From the NCBI RefSeq assembly GCF_002843355.2, contig NZ_PJAI02000016.1, positions 1 to 64,000 of the forward strand: a stretch of DNA of 64,000 bases. The letters are read 5' to 3'. This DNA comes from Colwellia echini. Its GTDB lineage: Bacteria; Pseudomonadota; Gammaproteobacteria; Enterobacterales; Alteromonadaceae. Position numbers and translations under genes: made by a program. Positions 1-8,864 of this stretch are shown here, piece by piece (position 1 is the stretch's first letter; every line of letters starts with the position of its first letter). Under the pieces are notes generated by a model that saw nothing but the letters and a program-made list of their open reading frames with translations, was not told the DNA's origin and ran no database searches.

Positions 1-46
1 CCCCGGCGTGACAGGCCGGTATTCTAACCAACTGAACTACCACTCC
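1..46 (-). tRNA. tRNA-Asp (GUC), 5' part only
   Basis: Read on the minus strand, this begins with GGAGTGG followed by TAGTTCAG and the D-loop GGTTAGAA. It runs through an anticodon arm whose loop CTGTCAC carries the GUC anticodon. This matches bacterial tRNA-Asp; the T arm and 3' acceptor strand lie beyond the window edge. In E. coli aspV also follows dnaQ, so the neighbourhood agrees. Confidence 0.9.
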
Positions 47-91
47 GCGATCTTTCGTCTGTTTCAACAACAAGTCGTTGAATGCGGCGAG

Positions 92-120
92 ATAATACGG
101 TTATGATGAACTGCAGTCAA
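92..120 (-). promoter_or_regulatory. sigma70 promoter of tRNA-Asp
   Basis: On the minus strand TTGACT (115-120) is separated by 17 bp from TATTAT (92-97). A GC-rich discriminator (CTCGCCGC) follows, as is common for stable-RNA promoters under stringent control. The start would fall near position 85, about 40 nt before the tRNA. The rest of the gap up to 363 is AT-rich and shows no gene. Confidence 0.75.
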
Positions 121-363
121 CCACTTTTTTAATAAAATTGTCTGCATGAGCATTTGAAGAGCAATCTGATGAATTTACAAGCATATTTTCACTGATTTTA
201 TCGATTTATGTCGATATGAATAACTTCTCTTATTTGCTAATTCGTTTAAAGATAATTTAAATTTAAACTTTTTATCATCATTAGTTATGTCAACGAGACT
301 AAATCAACTTATTTGGCATAAGTTAAATGATTAGTTTCTGCTATTAAAATGACTAACCTCTGG

Positions 364-1755
364 TTATTTTCTACGCATTATCCAAAATAATACTAAGCCA
401 ACAATTATAATTACTATGTTCGCAGCAACAATTAATAAAATAATTTTTTGGTCTTGGTCAGATTTTGCTTGTTGTTGGGCTATTATAGCCTCTTCTATAT
501 CTTCATCTAAGTCGACAATAAAATCGTCCGCCGACTGAATATTTAATGGCTGCCCATCTTTCATGTTCATTGGTGTTGTTAACTCTAATGCCTTTTCAAC
601 ATTAAAGCTAAACTCTGGAACAACCAAACGAAATTCTCGCCCTGTCGTAGACTGCCCAAAAGCATTAACATTTACACGGTATATGCCAGGCTCAGTATTA
701 GTAATGGTTGTTGTTCTTGTGACACCGCTATCCTCCATGATAGAAAACGGTTCACTTTGTCGATCTGGATAAGTAAATTTCCCTTGAAATACTAAACTAT
801 TAGGATCTACAAAACTTGAATCGATAGTCAAAATAAGTTGATGTGGTTTTTCCACGTCATCAGATTGGACAACACTTATTTCAATCGGATTTTTCTGTAA
901 CACAATAGGTCTTTGATTTAACTCACGCGTTGTCATAGGAAGTTTTACAAAATAAACCGGCTGCCATTCACCTGGAGCAAAATCCAAAACAAATTCGCCA
1001 GTAAATATATTATCGTTGGCGTATTCATCAAGTGCATAACCATCATCTCGAAAAGAGGTCACTTTTATGGCATCAGCACCAAAGTTATCAAAAAGTGAAT
1101 TGTTGGTACTGTAGAAGTTAACATCAAGTTTTACCACATCCTTAAAATGTGGCGTTCTAATTGGCTCATTGCCATTAATTAGTTTACCTTCAACTTTTAA
1201 CGTCTCTCCTGAAAATGCAATTTCAGGTAACGGTTCTACAACTAATTTAACATCCGAAACAACTAAAATTTGGCTCTGCGGTAAAATATCTCCTACTGCT
1301 TGCCAAGGCCCAGGCATAGGTTTGATGATTTTTATCATGTCAAAAGTGCTATCGTCAAACCACTGCACTTTTTCTTCATCAAAATTATTTACTCTAATTT
1401 TACTGCCATCAGGCCTAATTAAGATAATGGGCGTACTGCCGCTTTTACGGTAAAAAATGAGTGTGATTTCTTCTATATTGGCATCTAGACGAAAACGATT
1501 ATCAAAATAAGGTATTTGGTTTGTTATATTATCTTTTTGGTAATAATTAACCGCAGACACATCAAGCTTTTTAGCTTCTACTATTTCATCATTAATAACA
1601 GCGCTTTCATTACTAGCTGTTTGCACTGCACTTTCTATTGCAGTGCTATAAAAAGCATTGGCATTAAAAGATAAGAGTAAAGTAAGCAATGTGCCCACTA
1701 ACATTGGTACTGTATTTACATGTTGCTTGATATATTGTCTGCTTATTATTTCCAA
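364..1755 (-). CDS. TIGR03503-type envelope protein, single-pass C-terminal anchor
   Basis: This 463-residue protein has an N-terminal signal-like segment ending in a plausible AxA-type cleavage site (SFNANA, about residue 34), a long beta-rich periplasmic part, and a C-terminal hydrophobic segment (about 440-460) followed by RRK. It resembles the TIGR03503 family found beside dnaQ in Alteromonadales and Vibrio relatives; no molecular function is known to me. The start codon is TTG at 1755, chosen because AGGAG lies at 1766-1770, ten bases upstream. The gene overlaps the end of dnaQ by 10 nt, so the two are probably translationally coupled. A start at the internal Met18 would leave no basic residues before the hydrophobic core. 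Topology suggests a large periplasmic domain anchored in the inner membrane; that is inference. Confidence 0.7.
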   Translation of the reverse strand: MEIISRQYIKQHVNTVPMLVGTLLTLLLSFNANAFYSTAIESAVQTASNESAVINDEIVEAKKLDVSAVNYYQKDNITNQIPYFDNRFRLDANIEEITLIFYRKSGSTPIILIRPDGSKIRVNNFDEEKVQWFDDSTFDMIKIIKPMPGPWQAVGDILPQSQILVVSDVKLVVEPLPEIAFSGETLKVEGKLINGNEPIRTPHFKDVVKLDVNFYSTNNSLFDNFGADAIKVTSFRDDGYALDEYANDNIFTGEFVLDFAPGEWQPVYFVKLPMTTRELNQRPIVLQKNPIEISVVQSDDVEKPHQLILTIDSSFVDPNSLVFQGKFTYPDRQSEPFSIMEDSGVTRTTTITNTEPGIYRVNVNAFGQSTTGREFRLVVPEFSFNVEKALELTTPMNMKDGQPLNIQSADDFIVDLDEDIEEAIIAQQQAKSDQDQKIILLIVAANIVIIIVGLVLFWIMRRK

Positions 1756-2516
1756 AGTGGCTCAGCTCCTTTTTTAGCGATAACCGCTACACGTTCTTCG
1801 TGCGCTATTAATTCATCGGCAGAAGCGGTAATAACCTTTAATTTATTACGTGTTGATGATAAACGTCTTATGGAATTGGCATCTTCATCGCTACCTTCAC
1901 TTGAAGATAAGTTGAAAGTAGACTGTTTACGTGTCATTTCAACATACACAAACGCTAATAACTGTGCATCGATTAACGCGCCATGGTAAGTACGGTCGAC
2001 TAACTTATCTACCCGATAAAATCGAGCTAAATAATCTAAGGTTTTTGGTGAGCCGAGTTCATCTTTCGATACTTTTAGTGTATCCGTGATAGTACATATA
2101 TCTTCCGTCATTGGCACTTTATCTTGGCTACGTACGGTTGAGTTGTATAAGGCGAATTCATGATCCATAAAGCCAACATCGAACTTGGCATTATGAATAA
2201 CTAATTCCGCACCACGAATAAACTCAACAAACTCATGAACAACTTGTGAAAATATAGGTTTGTCATGTAGGAAATCATTTGTTAAACCATGAATATCAAT
2301 AACTTCTTGTTCCATTTCTAATACATTACCCTGTTGATCTAAGGGTTTTATATAGACGTGAAATTTTCGGCCTGTTAATTGACGATTTATCATCTCAACA
2401 CAACCAATTTCAACAATGCGATGACCTTCCCTCGGGTTTATACCCGTGGTTTCAGTATCTAAAATAATTAATCTCTGGTCTTTTTCTGGTTGTTGAGTTG
2501 TTGTCGTATGATCCAC
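1746..2516 (-). CDS. dnaQ: DNA polymerase III epsilon subunit (3'-5' proofreading exonuclease)
   Basis: This is the proofreading exonuclease of the replicative polymerase core, working with the alpha and theta subunits. The three DnaQ/DEDDh motifs are visible: ExoI LDTETTG near residue 20, ExoII HNAKFDVGF near 113, and ExoIII with HGALIDAQ near 180. The protein is 256 residues, close to the usual 240-250, with a C-terminal tail that would carry the alpha-binding region. The start is GTG at 2516 with AAGG six bases upstream. The usual divergent rnhA neighbour is absent; the gene follows two membrane-protein genes on the same strand and leads into the TIGR03503 gene and tRNA-Asp. Confidence 0.95.
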   Translation of the reverse strand: MDHTTTTQQPEKDQRLIILDTETTGINPREGHRIVEIGCVEMINRQLTGRKFHVYIKPLDQQGNVLEMEQEVIDIHGLTNDFLHDKPIFSQVVHEFVEFIRGAELVIHNAKFDVGFMDHEFALYNSTVRSQDKVPMTEDICTITDTLKVSKDELGSPKTLDYLARFYRVDKLVDRTYHGALIDAQLLAFVYVEMTRKQSTFNLSSSEGSDEDANSIRRLSSTRNKLKVITASADELIAHEERVAVIAKKGAEPLWK

Positions 2517-2611
2517 GGTGAGCCTTTTTATAAAAATGTTCAGGATATTGATTTAAAGCTACTAGTTTAAAGGTATTCGTTTAACTATAGTAGTCATAAC
2601 ATAATCACGTA

Positions 2612-3100
2612 TTATTTTTCTGGTAATTTTTGTGGGAATTCTATTAAGTTTATTTGCATGCGCTTACTGCTATAACATAAAGCAATTAAGACTATAATTA
2701 TTGTCGCTTGACTTGTTAGCCAAAATACTGAGGTGAGTTGCCAATAAAAATATCCTATTAGGTTAACAAGAAAATCAAATATTAATGCTGTAACAAGAAG
2801 TATCCGAGTATAAGGCCATAATGTTTGCACCCAACTTGGCGCATCAGGTCGTCGCATACTTATAATAAATACAACAAGCAAACCTAAAGCGCCTGAAAGT
2901 AAACTTAAAAAAAACAAACTCGTTTCAGGATACACCCACTGCATGGTTGCAACTCTATCTTTCATGTTCGTGACTGACATCAGCCAGATCAAGTAACCGC
3001 GTAGCACAAACAGCAAAACAATATAAAAACGTTTCGATAACTTTAAACAATCAAACTTATCAAAATCTTCAATGGAATATTCTTTATAACTATTCTCCAT
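2612..3100 (-). CDS. DUF2919 (YfeZ-like) inner membrane protein
   Basis: This 162-residue protein has an N-terminal soluble stretch with a YSIEDFDKFDCLKLS pattern, then four predicted membrane segments (about 27-45, 60-82, 95-117, 122-145). The sequence pattern fits DUF2919/YfeZ, a family of unknown function. Its ATG overlaps the end of the upstream DUF599 gene by 11 nt, so the two are very likely co-translated. Nothing in it suggests an enzyme. Confidence 0.7.
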   Translation of the reverse strand: MENSYKEYSIEDFDKFDCLKLSKRFYIVLLFVLRGYLIWLMSVTNMKDRVATMQWVYPETSLFFLSLLSGALGLLVVFIISMRRPDAPSWVQTLWPYTRILLVTALIFDFLVNLIGYFYWQLTSVFWLTSQATIIIVLIALCYSSKRMQINLIEFPQKLPEK

Positions 3101-3833
3101 TCGTGACTTTCACTTTGCTTATGTGACGTTCTTGATTAAGTAATCGTTGTGCATTAATAATTGCACGTACTGCTTTTGAATTAAACTCACGTGTATAAAG
3201 GGTATAAACAACCCAAAATGTAACTGCCATTAATAATATTGGGTGTATAAACCATGAAATTTCAGCAATGGCAAAATAATATGATCGTAAGCCATAATTA
3301 TACGAATGTGCCGCTTGGTCTTGCACTGTAGCCATCTCTTTTGCATATTCTTTAAGGTCTTCATTATCGCTGGAGAAGTTTTCTGCCGTTGGTGCCGAGC
3401 CAATTAAAACGTTTACAAAGCCATATTGGCGCATTGACCAAGTGAACTGGAAAAAAGAAATAACAAAAATAAGGCTTAACACACCTAATTTAAGTTGTAT
3501 CGCTAAATGGTCAACTTCTACAGCAAATGGTAACGACGCAATCACTCGTTCAAGCGTTTCAACTTGCGCAAACAAAGTTAAAATACCTGCTAATATTAAT
3601 AACGTACTTGAGGCGAAAAAAGCAATGTTACGCTCTAAATTTGCCAGCAGTGCCGCATCCGATACTCTGACATCACGAGCAATTATTTCATACATCCAGT
3701 GTATTCGGTGTTGATGTAATGTACGTGCGATGCAATCTGTTGTTTTTGCTTTCTTTCGAGCAAAAACTGAGTAGCCATACCAGGCACTAATAAAAACACA
3801 TAAGGCTAGAATATCGATGGGGCTAAAAGGCAA
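3090..3833 (-). CDS. DUF599 membrane protein
   Basis: This 247-residue integral membrane protein opens with a hydrophobic segment (IDILALCVFISAWYGY). It then has a soluble stretch RxHRIHWMYEIIARD, typical of DUF599, and three further membrane segments near 70-90, 110-130 and 190-215. Its function is unknown. The start is TTG at 3833, supported by AGGA seven bases upstream. It heads a minus-strand run DUF599-DUF2919-dnaQ. The family assignment comes from sequence recognition; any functional role would be guesswork. Confidence 0.75.
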   Translation of the reverse strand: MPFSPIDILALCVFISAWYGYSVFARKKAKTTDCIARTLHQHRIHWMYEIIARDVRVSDAALLANLERNIAFFASSTLLILAGILTLFAQVETLERVIASLPFAVEVDHLAIQLKLGVLSLIFVISFFQFTWSMRQYGFVNVLIGSAPTAENFSSDNEDLKEYAKEMATVQDQAAHSYNYGLRSYYFAIAEISWFIHPILLMAVTFWVVYTLYTREFNSKAVRAIINAQRLLNQERHISKVKVTNGE

Positions 3834-4202
3834 AATAAATTCCTAAAATATAACGAATACACCAAGTTGTTAGATTATACGTCAAGACGTTTTATTGACC
3901 AACAACTTCATTGAATTCATATGATTGCAAAAAAAACAATCATCAGTCTAAGTAAACACTTTTATTGATGATTACATTAAAACTAAATTAATACTTAAAT
4001 TGATAACTAAATTAATACTTAAATTGATAACTAAATTAATAACCGCATAGGTCTTTAACACCTTACATTTAAAACACTGTAATTTACGGTAACAACTAAT
4101 CTCTTGAGTTTTAATATTATTTGAATAACACTATCTAAATCATTAAGCTAGTTAACTAATATTTATTGCTTAAGTTAGCATGAAATAACTAATAGGAAAG
4201 CT
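3834..4202. other. divergent intergenic region with a short tandem repeat
   Basis: This AT-rich gap of about 370 bp separates the DUF599 gene (minus) from the META lipoprotein (plus), so it should hold both promoters. The only visible structure is the 24-bp tandem repeat listed separately. AGGAAA at 4195-4200 is the ribosome binding site of the downstream lipoprotein. Confidence 0.6.
3981..4041. repeat. 24-bp tandem repeat, about 2.5 copies
   Basis: Two identical consecutive 24-bp units (3981-4004 and 4005-4028), each beginning AACTAAATTAATAC, are followed by a 13-base partial third copy. The repeat is pure AT-rich sequence in a divergent promoter region. It may vary in copy number between strains. 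Confidence 0.9.
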
Positions 4203-4655
4203 ATGAAAAATAATATCACCAAGTTATCGACTAAAAGTCTTAAAAGTCTGCTTTTACTCGCCTCTCTTTCAACCGTACTTACTGCGTGTAGTAATAACAC
4301 AGCTACATTACCGTTAGATGAAGAATTACCCGGCATGTGGACTGTTGAGTCAATTAATGACTCACCAACCATTAAAGACAGTAAGGTAGATTTAAAATTT
4401 ACTGCTGAAAATCAATTATCTGGTTCAGCATCATGTAATAATTTTTCAACAGGCTACACTATTGAAAATAATACCTTAACTATTGGTCAGATGGCTGTCA
4501 CTCGAAAAATGTGTTTACCTGCATTAATGGACCAAGAGTCAAGTGTATTACAAGCATTAAGTAAGGTTAAACGTTTCGCCTTAAACAATGGACAATTATC
4601 CTTGTTTGATCAACAAGGTGTTGTACAATTAAAAGCGAGAAGAACAAAGTCGTAA
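4203..4655 (+). CDS. META-domain (HslJ-like) lipoprotein
   Basis: This 150-residue protein starts with a lipoprotein signal peptide ending in the lipobox LTAC (lipidated Cys at about residue 29). A META domain follows, with the characteristic GMWTVESIND, a GSASCNNFSTGY block and a MTRKMC-like segment (here VTRKMCLP). HslJ-family proteins in E. coli are linked to heat shock and novobiocin tolerance, but their biochemical role is not settled. The residue after the lipid Cys is Ser, which favours outer-membrane sorting. Its own gap upstream and lack of a close downstream partner suggest a single-gene unit. Confidence 0.85.
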   Translation: MKNNITKLSTKSLKSLLLLASLSTVLTACSNNTATLPLDEELPGMWTVESINDSPTIKDSKVDLKFTAENQLSGSASCNNFSTGYTIENNTLTIGQMAVTRKMCLPALMDQESSVLQALSKVKRFALNNGQLSLFDQQGVVQLKARRTKS

Positions 4656-4813
4656 TCGTAATCTGGTCATAAGAAATGCGTTAAAAACATACAATAAATC
4701 AATGTTATATGATTTTTTGATATAGCATTATAAGTTATAACAAAATATCACTTCTTTTTTTATAACAACTCGCTACTCTTATGCTGTTAAATAACTCATT
4801 CACAGGATCCAAC

Positions 4814-5794
4814 ATGTCTAAAATTTTTGATGACAATACAACAACCATTGGTAACACGCCTTTGGTAAAATTAAATCGCGTAATTGGTGCAGACAGTGGC
4901 GCTAATGTATACGCTAAAGTTGAAGCAAGAAATCCTAGCTTCAGTGTAAAGTGTCGCATCGGCGCAAGCATGGTTTGGGATGCTGAAGAAAAAGGTTTAT
5001 TAAGCCCTGGTAAAGAAATTGTAGAACCAACTAGTGGTAATACAGGTATTGCCTTAGCATTTGTTGCTGCAGCCCGTGGCTACGGCATTACCTTAACTAT
5101 GCCAAGCACTATGAGTTTAGAGCGTCGTAAGCTTCTTGTCGCCTTAGGTGCTAAAGTTGAACTAACCGACGGTGCTAAAGGTATGGGCGGAGCAATTGCT
5201 AAAGCACAAGAGCTTAGAGATTCAAACCCTGATAAATACGTTTTATTAGGTCAGTTCGATAACCCTGCAAACCCTAAAATTCATGAAGAAACTACTGGTC
5301 CTGAAATCTGGAATGATACAGACGGTAATGTTGACATTTTTGTTGCTGGTGTTGGCACTGGTGGTACGCTAACAGGTACCAGTCGTTATATCAAATTAAC
5401 TAAAGGTAAAGCGATACAAACTGTTGCTGTTGAACCGACTGACTCACCTGTTATTACCCAAGCACTTGCGGGCGAAACGTTAACACCGGGTCCTCATAAA
5501 ATTCAAGGTATTGGTGCTGGCTTCATTCCAGGAAACTTAGATCTTGAAATGGTTGATGCGGTTGAACTTGTTTCAAACGAAGATGCTTTTGCTATGACTC
5601 ATCGCTTGATGAAAGAAGAAGGTATTTTAGCTGGTATTTCTTCAGGTGCAGCAGTTGTTGCAGCTAAGCGCCTTGCAGAGCGTCCTGAAAACAAAGGTAA
5701 AAACATTGTTGTTATTTTACCAAGTTCAGCTGAACGCTATTTATCAAGCGCACTATTTAGTGAAAGCTTTAGTGAAAAAGAATTAGTTCAGTAA
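4814..5794 (+). CDS. cysK: cysteine synthase A (O-acetylserine sulfhydrylase)
   Basis: This PLP enzyme condenses O-acetyl-L-serine with sulfide to make cysteine. It opens [20 protein letters not shown] and carries the PLP lysine in [10 protein letters not shown], the substrate loop [12 protein letters not shown], the phosphate-binding loop GTGGTLTG and the C-terminal ISSGAA motif, all as in E. coli CysK. From ATG 4814 the protein is 326 residues, the normal size. An in-frame start at 4781 exists, but 4814 is preferred because AGGA lies just before it and the family's N-terminus begins there. A strong hairpin terminator follows. SVKCRIGA rather than a CysM-type signature supports CysK. Confidence 0.96.
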   Translation: MSKIFDDNTTTIGNTPLVKLNRVIGADSGANVYAKVEARNPSFSVKCRIGASMVWDAEEKGLLSPGKEIVEPTSGNTGIALAFVAAARGYGITLTMPSTMSLERRKLLVALGAKVELTDGAKGMGGAIAKAQELRDSNPDKYVLLGQFDNPANPKIHEETTGPEIWNDTDGNVDIFVAGVGTGGTLTGTSRYIKLTKGKAIQTVAVEPTDSPVITQALAGETLTPGPHKIQGIGAGFIPGNLDLEMVDAVELVSNEDAFAMTHRLMKEEGILAGISSGAAVVAAKRLAERPENKGKNIVVILPSSAERYLSSALFSESFSEKELVQ

Positions 5795-5857
5795 ACTAAC
5801 TCTGCTTAAAAGCGTTCTAATTTACAAGAAAAATGAATTATAGTTAATGATTCATTC

Positions 5858-5882
5858 AAAAAAGGCACTTCGGTGCCTTTTT
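5858..5882 (+). terminator. rho-independent terminator after cysK
   Basis: A GGCAC/GTGCC stem capped by a TTCG tetraloop is flanked by six A and at least five T residues, about 65 bp after the cysK stop. The flanking A and T tracts make it potentially bidirectional. Confidence 0.9.
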
Positions 5883-5966
5883 AATTACTCGTGATAAGTT
5901 TTAGCTTCACTTTCATAAAGCAACTACGTTACTATTTAATAATATTTTTATGGCTGACGATATACT

Positions 5967-6458
5967 ATGCATTCTTCTAAAAATTATTATTCTCAAGTGT
6001 ACTCTGCTAAAACGTTTCGCTCTAAAGTTTTATTACTCACTGTCTTTACTTGTTTTTTATTAATATTAAATGGCTGTGGACGAGAAGATAAAACCAAAAT
6101 AAACGAAGTTGATAATCCTGAAAATGTCGCTATAGCTTTTTTTAATGCTCTCTATAATGAAAAAAATGTAGAAAAAGCCGCTTCTGTTTGTAATCCTAAA
6201 TTAGCACGCTTAATTCTTCATTATCGCTCACCTGAAGCTGTTGGTAGGCATTTATTTAATATGTCTTATGACAATGTTGAAGTGAGACCCGATACCGATG
6301 GTGTTAAAGTACGCGAGCAATTTAAAGACAATGCCATTATAACAATCTATCTAGATGGTTATTATCAAGAAAACCTAATTAAAGAAGTAAAACGTCTTGC
6401 TTTGGTTCAAAAGAATGGAAAATGGTATATTGATAAAATATTAAAAGACCCTTTTTAA
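5967..6458 (+). CDS. small lipoprotein, NTF2/DUF4878-like
   Basis: This 163-residue protein has a basic N-terminus, a hydrophobic core (VLLLTVFTCFLLIL) and the lipobox LNGC, so it should be exported and lipidated. The mature part begins PENVAIAFFNALYNEKN and later has a basic, beta-rich C-terminus (KNGKWYIDKI). That layout resembles NTF2-like/DUF4878 lipoproteins, but no family was clearly recognised. The ribosome binding site is weak. It sits about 50 bp before a DUF1653 gene on the same strand. Confidence 0.6.
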   Translation: MHSSKNYYSQVYSAKTFRSKVLLLTVFTCFLLILNGCGREDKTKINEVDNPENVAIAFFNALYNEKNVEKAASVCNPKLARLILHYRSPEAVGRHLFNMSYDNVEVRPDTDGVKVREQFKDNAIITIYLDGYYQENLIKEVKRLALVQKNGKWYIDKILKDPF

Positions 6459-6509
6459 TTTTTACATGAAGCACTAACTAAAAATGTTCAATAAGATAAG
6501 TAAGATAAA

Positions 6510-6722
6510 ATGATGCTAAAAAAAGGTACATATCAACACTTCAAAGGTAACTTATATAAAGTCTTACATGTCGCCAGACACAGTGAAACTGAAGAATATC
6601 TGGTGGTTTATCACCCTTTAGCTACCCCTGAAGATATTTGGTTACGTCCGTTAGCTATGTTTGATGAAACCATAGAGCGCGACGGTAAAACAATTAAACG
6701 CTTTACCTTTATAAAACCATAA
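6510..6722 (+). CDS. DUF1653 domain protein
   Basis: This small soluble protein of 70 residues is almost entirely one DUF1653 domain: the pattern GTYQHFKGNLYKVLHVARHSET, then VVYHPLA and the WLRPLAMFDE block. The family is widespread in bacteria without a firm function. Two consecutive Met codons (6510 and 6513) make the exact start uncertain. It is convergent with acylphosphatase, only 22 bp from its stop, and no clear terminator lies between them. Confidence 0.85.
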   Translation: MMLKKGTYQHFKGNLYKVLHVARHSETEEYLVVYHPLATPEDIWLRPLAMFDETIERDGKTIKRFTFIKP

Positions 6723-6744
6723 TTTCACCAATACAAAACAAATA

Positions 6745-7014
6745 TTAATTAATTGAGAAAAAACTGTACGACTGTAATGCGACTTGCTTATATTTTATAT
6801 CAGTTACTTCGGCTTCCTCTGGGCCGTGTGCTAACCACAGTAACATTTTATCAATATTAGCTTGCTCGCCGCACAACATCACTTCAACATCACCATCGGT
6901 TAAATTACGGGCATAACCACTTAAACTAAGGTCTATTGCTTGCTGCTGGCTTGATGCTCTGAAATATACGCCTTGCACCCTTCCTGAAATATGTACAATG
7001 TAGCTTACATTCAT
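6745..7014 (-). CDS. acyP: acylphosphatase
   Basis: This 89-residue protein hydrolyses the carboxyl-phosphate bond of acylphosphates. The acylphosphatase signature is present: GRVQGVYFR with the phosphate-binding Arg near residue 22, and the partner Asn in GYARNLTDGDVEV near 36-45. Length and order match the one-domain ferredoxin-like family. It is transcribed divergently from rlmI and convergently with the DUF1653 gene, so it is probably monocistronic. Confidence 0.92.
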   Translation of the reverse strand: MNVSYIVHISGRVQGVYFRASSQQQAIDLSLSGYARNLTDGDVEVMLCGEQANIDKMLLWLAHGPEEAEVTDIKYKQVALQSYSFFSIN

Positions 7015-7168
7015 ATTTGTATCCCTTCATAAATTAAAATTCGTATTTATCGCGGTAAAGTTTGCACCTCAGTCTGTCAACGACTAAGATCGGCACATGC
7101 CCTTCTCACAGATTAAATAACCTTGTTTTTTATTATGTTATTTGATCATTAAAAATAAGTATAGACAT

Positions 7169-8359
7169 ATGTCAGCAAGAATTTCTTTAAATGTTGGTAG
7201 AGAAAAATCTTTATTACGTAAACATCCATGGGTTTTTTCGAAAGCCGTAAACAAAATAAAAGGTAAACCAATGCTAGGAGATACCGTTGATGTATTAGAC
7301 AGCAAAGGTAACTGGTTAGCAAAAGGAGCTTATTCACCTGAATCTCAAATTAGAATACGTGTATGGAGCTTTAATGAAAATGAAGAAATTGATCGCAACT
7401 TCTTCTTAGCTAAATTAAAAAGTGCTCAAGCCCGACGTGATTGGTTTATTGCTCAAGGTAACTTAACTGGCTATCGACTGATTGCCGGTGAATCTGACGG
7501 TTTACCCGGTGTAACCATCGATAAATACGATAACTTCATTGTTTGTCAGTTACTTAGCGCCGGCGCTGATTTTCATCGTTATACGATTGTAGATTGTCTT
7601 ACTGAACTTTACCCTGATTGTCATATTTATGAACGATCTGATGTAGATGTCCGTAAAAAAGAAGGTTTAGAGCCTGTTACTGGCTGGTTAACCGAGCCAC
7701 AAGATTCAACCGAATGCATTATTGAAGAGCACGGTATAAAAATTCATGTTGATGTAGCCACAGGTCACAAAACTGGCTTTTATTTAGACCAGCGTGACTC
7801 TCGCCTTGCTGCAGGTAAATTTGCTAAAGACAAAACCATTCTTAATTGCTTTTCTTATACTAGTACTTTTTCATTACATTGTGCGGCCAACGGCGCTAAA
7901 GAAGTGATTAATGTTGATGTTTCACAATCAGCGCTTGATATGGGTGAACGTAACCTTGCCCTTAATGGTTTATCTGATAGTAATGTCAGCTTTGTAAAAG
8001 AAGACGTATTTAAGTTATTAAGACGATATCGTGAAGAAAAACGTCAGTTTGATATGATTATTCTCGATCCACCTAAATTTGTTGAATCAAAAGCGCAATT
8101 AACGGGTGCATGTCGAGGCTATAAAGACATTAACATGCTAGCAATGCAGTTATTAAAGCCTGGCGGTTTGTTATTAACTTTTTCTTGCTCTGGCCTAATG
8201 GAAGCAAGCTTATTCCAAAAAGTTGTTGCTGATGCAGCTTTAGATGCAAAACGAAATGCTTATTTTGTTGAGCGATTACAACAAGCTGCCGATCATCCTA
8301 TTTCAAGTAATTACCCTGAAGGGTATTATTTAAAAGGGTTAGTTTGTCAGATTGAATAG
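7169..8359 (+). CDS. rlmI: 23S rRNA m5C1962 methyltransferase
   Basis: RlmI methylates C1962 of 23S rRNA using S-adenosylmethionine. An N-terminal PUA domain opens [21 protein letters not shown] and includes [14 protein letters not shown]. It is followed by a Rossmann methyltransferase with [19 protein letters not shown], the DPPK motif (LDPPKFV) and the catalytic-type FSCSG. Alignment by eye to E. coli RlmI is continuous. ATG 7169 gives 396 residues, matching E. coli; an upstream in-frame TTG at 7142 would add nine residues with no family support. A terminator lies 20 bp downstream. Confidence 0.95.
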   Translation: MSARISLNVGREKSLLRKHPWVFSKAVNKIKGKPMLGDTVDVLDSKGNWLAKGAYSPESQIRIRVWSFNENEEIDRNFFLAKLKSAQARRDWFIAQGNLTGYRLIAGESDGLPGVTIDKYDNFIVCQLLSAGADFHRYTIVDCLTELYPDCHIYERSDVDVRKKEGLEPVTGWLTEPQDSTECIIEEHGIKIHVDVATGHKTGFYLDQRDSRLAAGKFAKDKTILNCFSYTSTFSLHCAANGAKEVINVDVSQSALDMGERNLALNGLSDSNVSFVKEDVFKLLRRYREEKRQFDMIILDPPKFVESKAQLTGACRGYKDINMLAMQLLKPGGLLLTFSCSGLMEASLFQKVVADAALDAKRNAYFVERLQQAADHPISSNYPEGYYLKGLVCQIE

Positions 8360-8379
8360 TAACTTTATGCATCAAAACT

Positions 8380-8408
8380 AAAAAGCCAGAATAACTTCTG
8401 GCTTTTTT
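8380..8408 (+). terminator. terminator between rlmI and the PilZ gene
   Basis: An AAAAGCCAGA/TCTGGCTTTT stem with a short loop and a T tract lies between two convergent genes. The A-rich 5' side means it can serve the PilZ gene on the minus strand as well. Confidence 0.9.
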
Positions 8409-8449
8409 ATATCGCATTATTTATATCACGTTAGTAATTATACGTTGAA

Positions 8450-8749
8450 TTAGTCAATTTCTTCAATCGCAATACCAATGAGATAGCAATTTGCGCTCTC
8501 TTCTTCAATACGAACTACACGCCCGCTTACGTCAAGTGCCTGCACTTGGCTGCTAGCAGAGTCGACTTTAACTTTTACTTGGGTAGAAATTGATAACGGA
8601 TGATCAATTTCAAATGCCATACCAGTGGCACTTAAATCACGACAAGTCGCGGTAATAGTTGTGTTTACTTCATCATCTATAACGGTAACAGCTACTTCAC
8701 TATTTAACATCATGCGATAAAAATTGCGTTTATCATCGTATCCTTTCAT
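8450..8749 (-). CDS. single-domain PilZ protein, probable c-di-GMP receptor
   Basis: This 99-residue protein is essentially a lone PilZ domain. The N-terminal RxxxR switch is seen as RNFYR (residues 8-12), and the DLSATGMAF segment near 40 corresponds to the D/NxSxxG motif, so c-di-GMP binding residues are present. The ribosome binding site AGGTGGG lies just before the ATG. It is the minus-strand gene downstream of hrpA, about 115 bp away, and shares a terminator with rlmI. Its downstream partner cannot be read from the sequence. Confidence 0.88.
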   Translation of the reverse strand: MKGYDDKRNFYRMMLNSEVAVTVIDDEVNTTITATCRDLSATGMAFEIDHPLSISTQVKVKVDSASSQVQALDVSGRVVRIEEESANCYLIGIAIEEID

Positions 8750-8864
8750 TTGCCCACCTAAGTAGATTATTTATCATCTTATTATTTATACGGAGCAAAG
8801 TCAGATGTGTCAACTAACAGTATTAAAAAATATCGCTCATCTCAGCTCATTTTACATTGGGCAA

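Noticed and set aside
4781-4813. N-terminal extension of CysK
   Set aside because: The family N-terminus MSKIF starts at 4814 and the ribosome binding site is directly before it.
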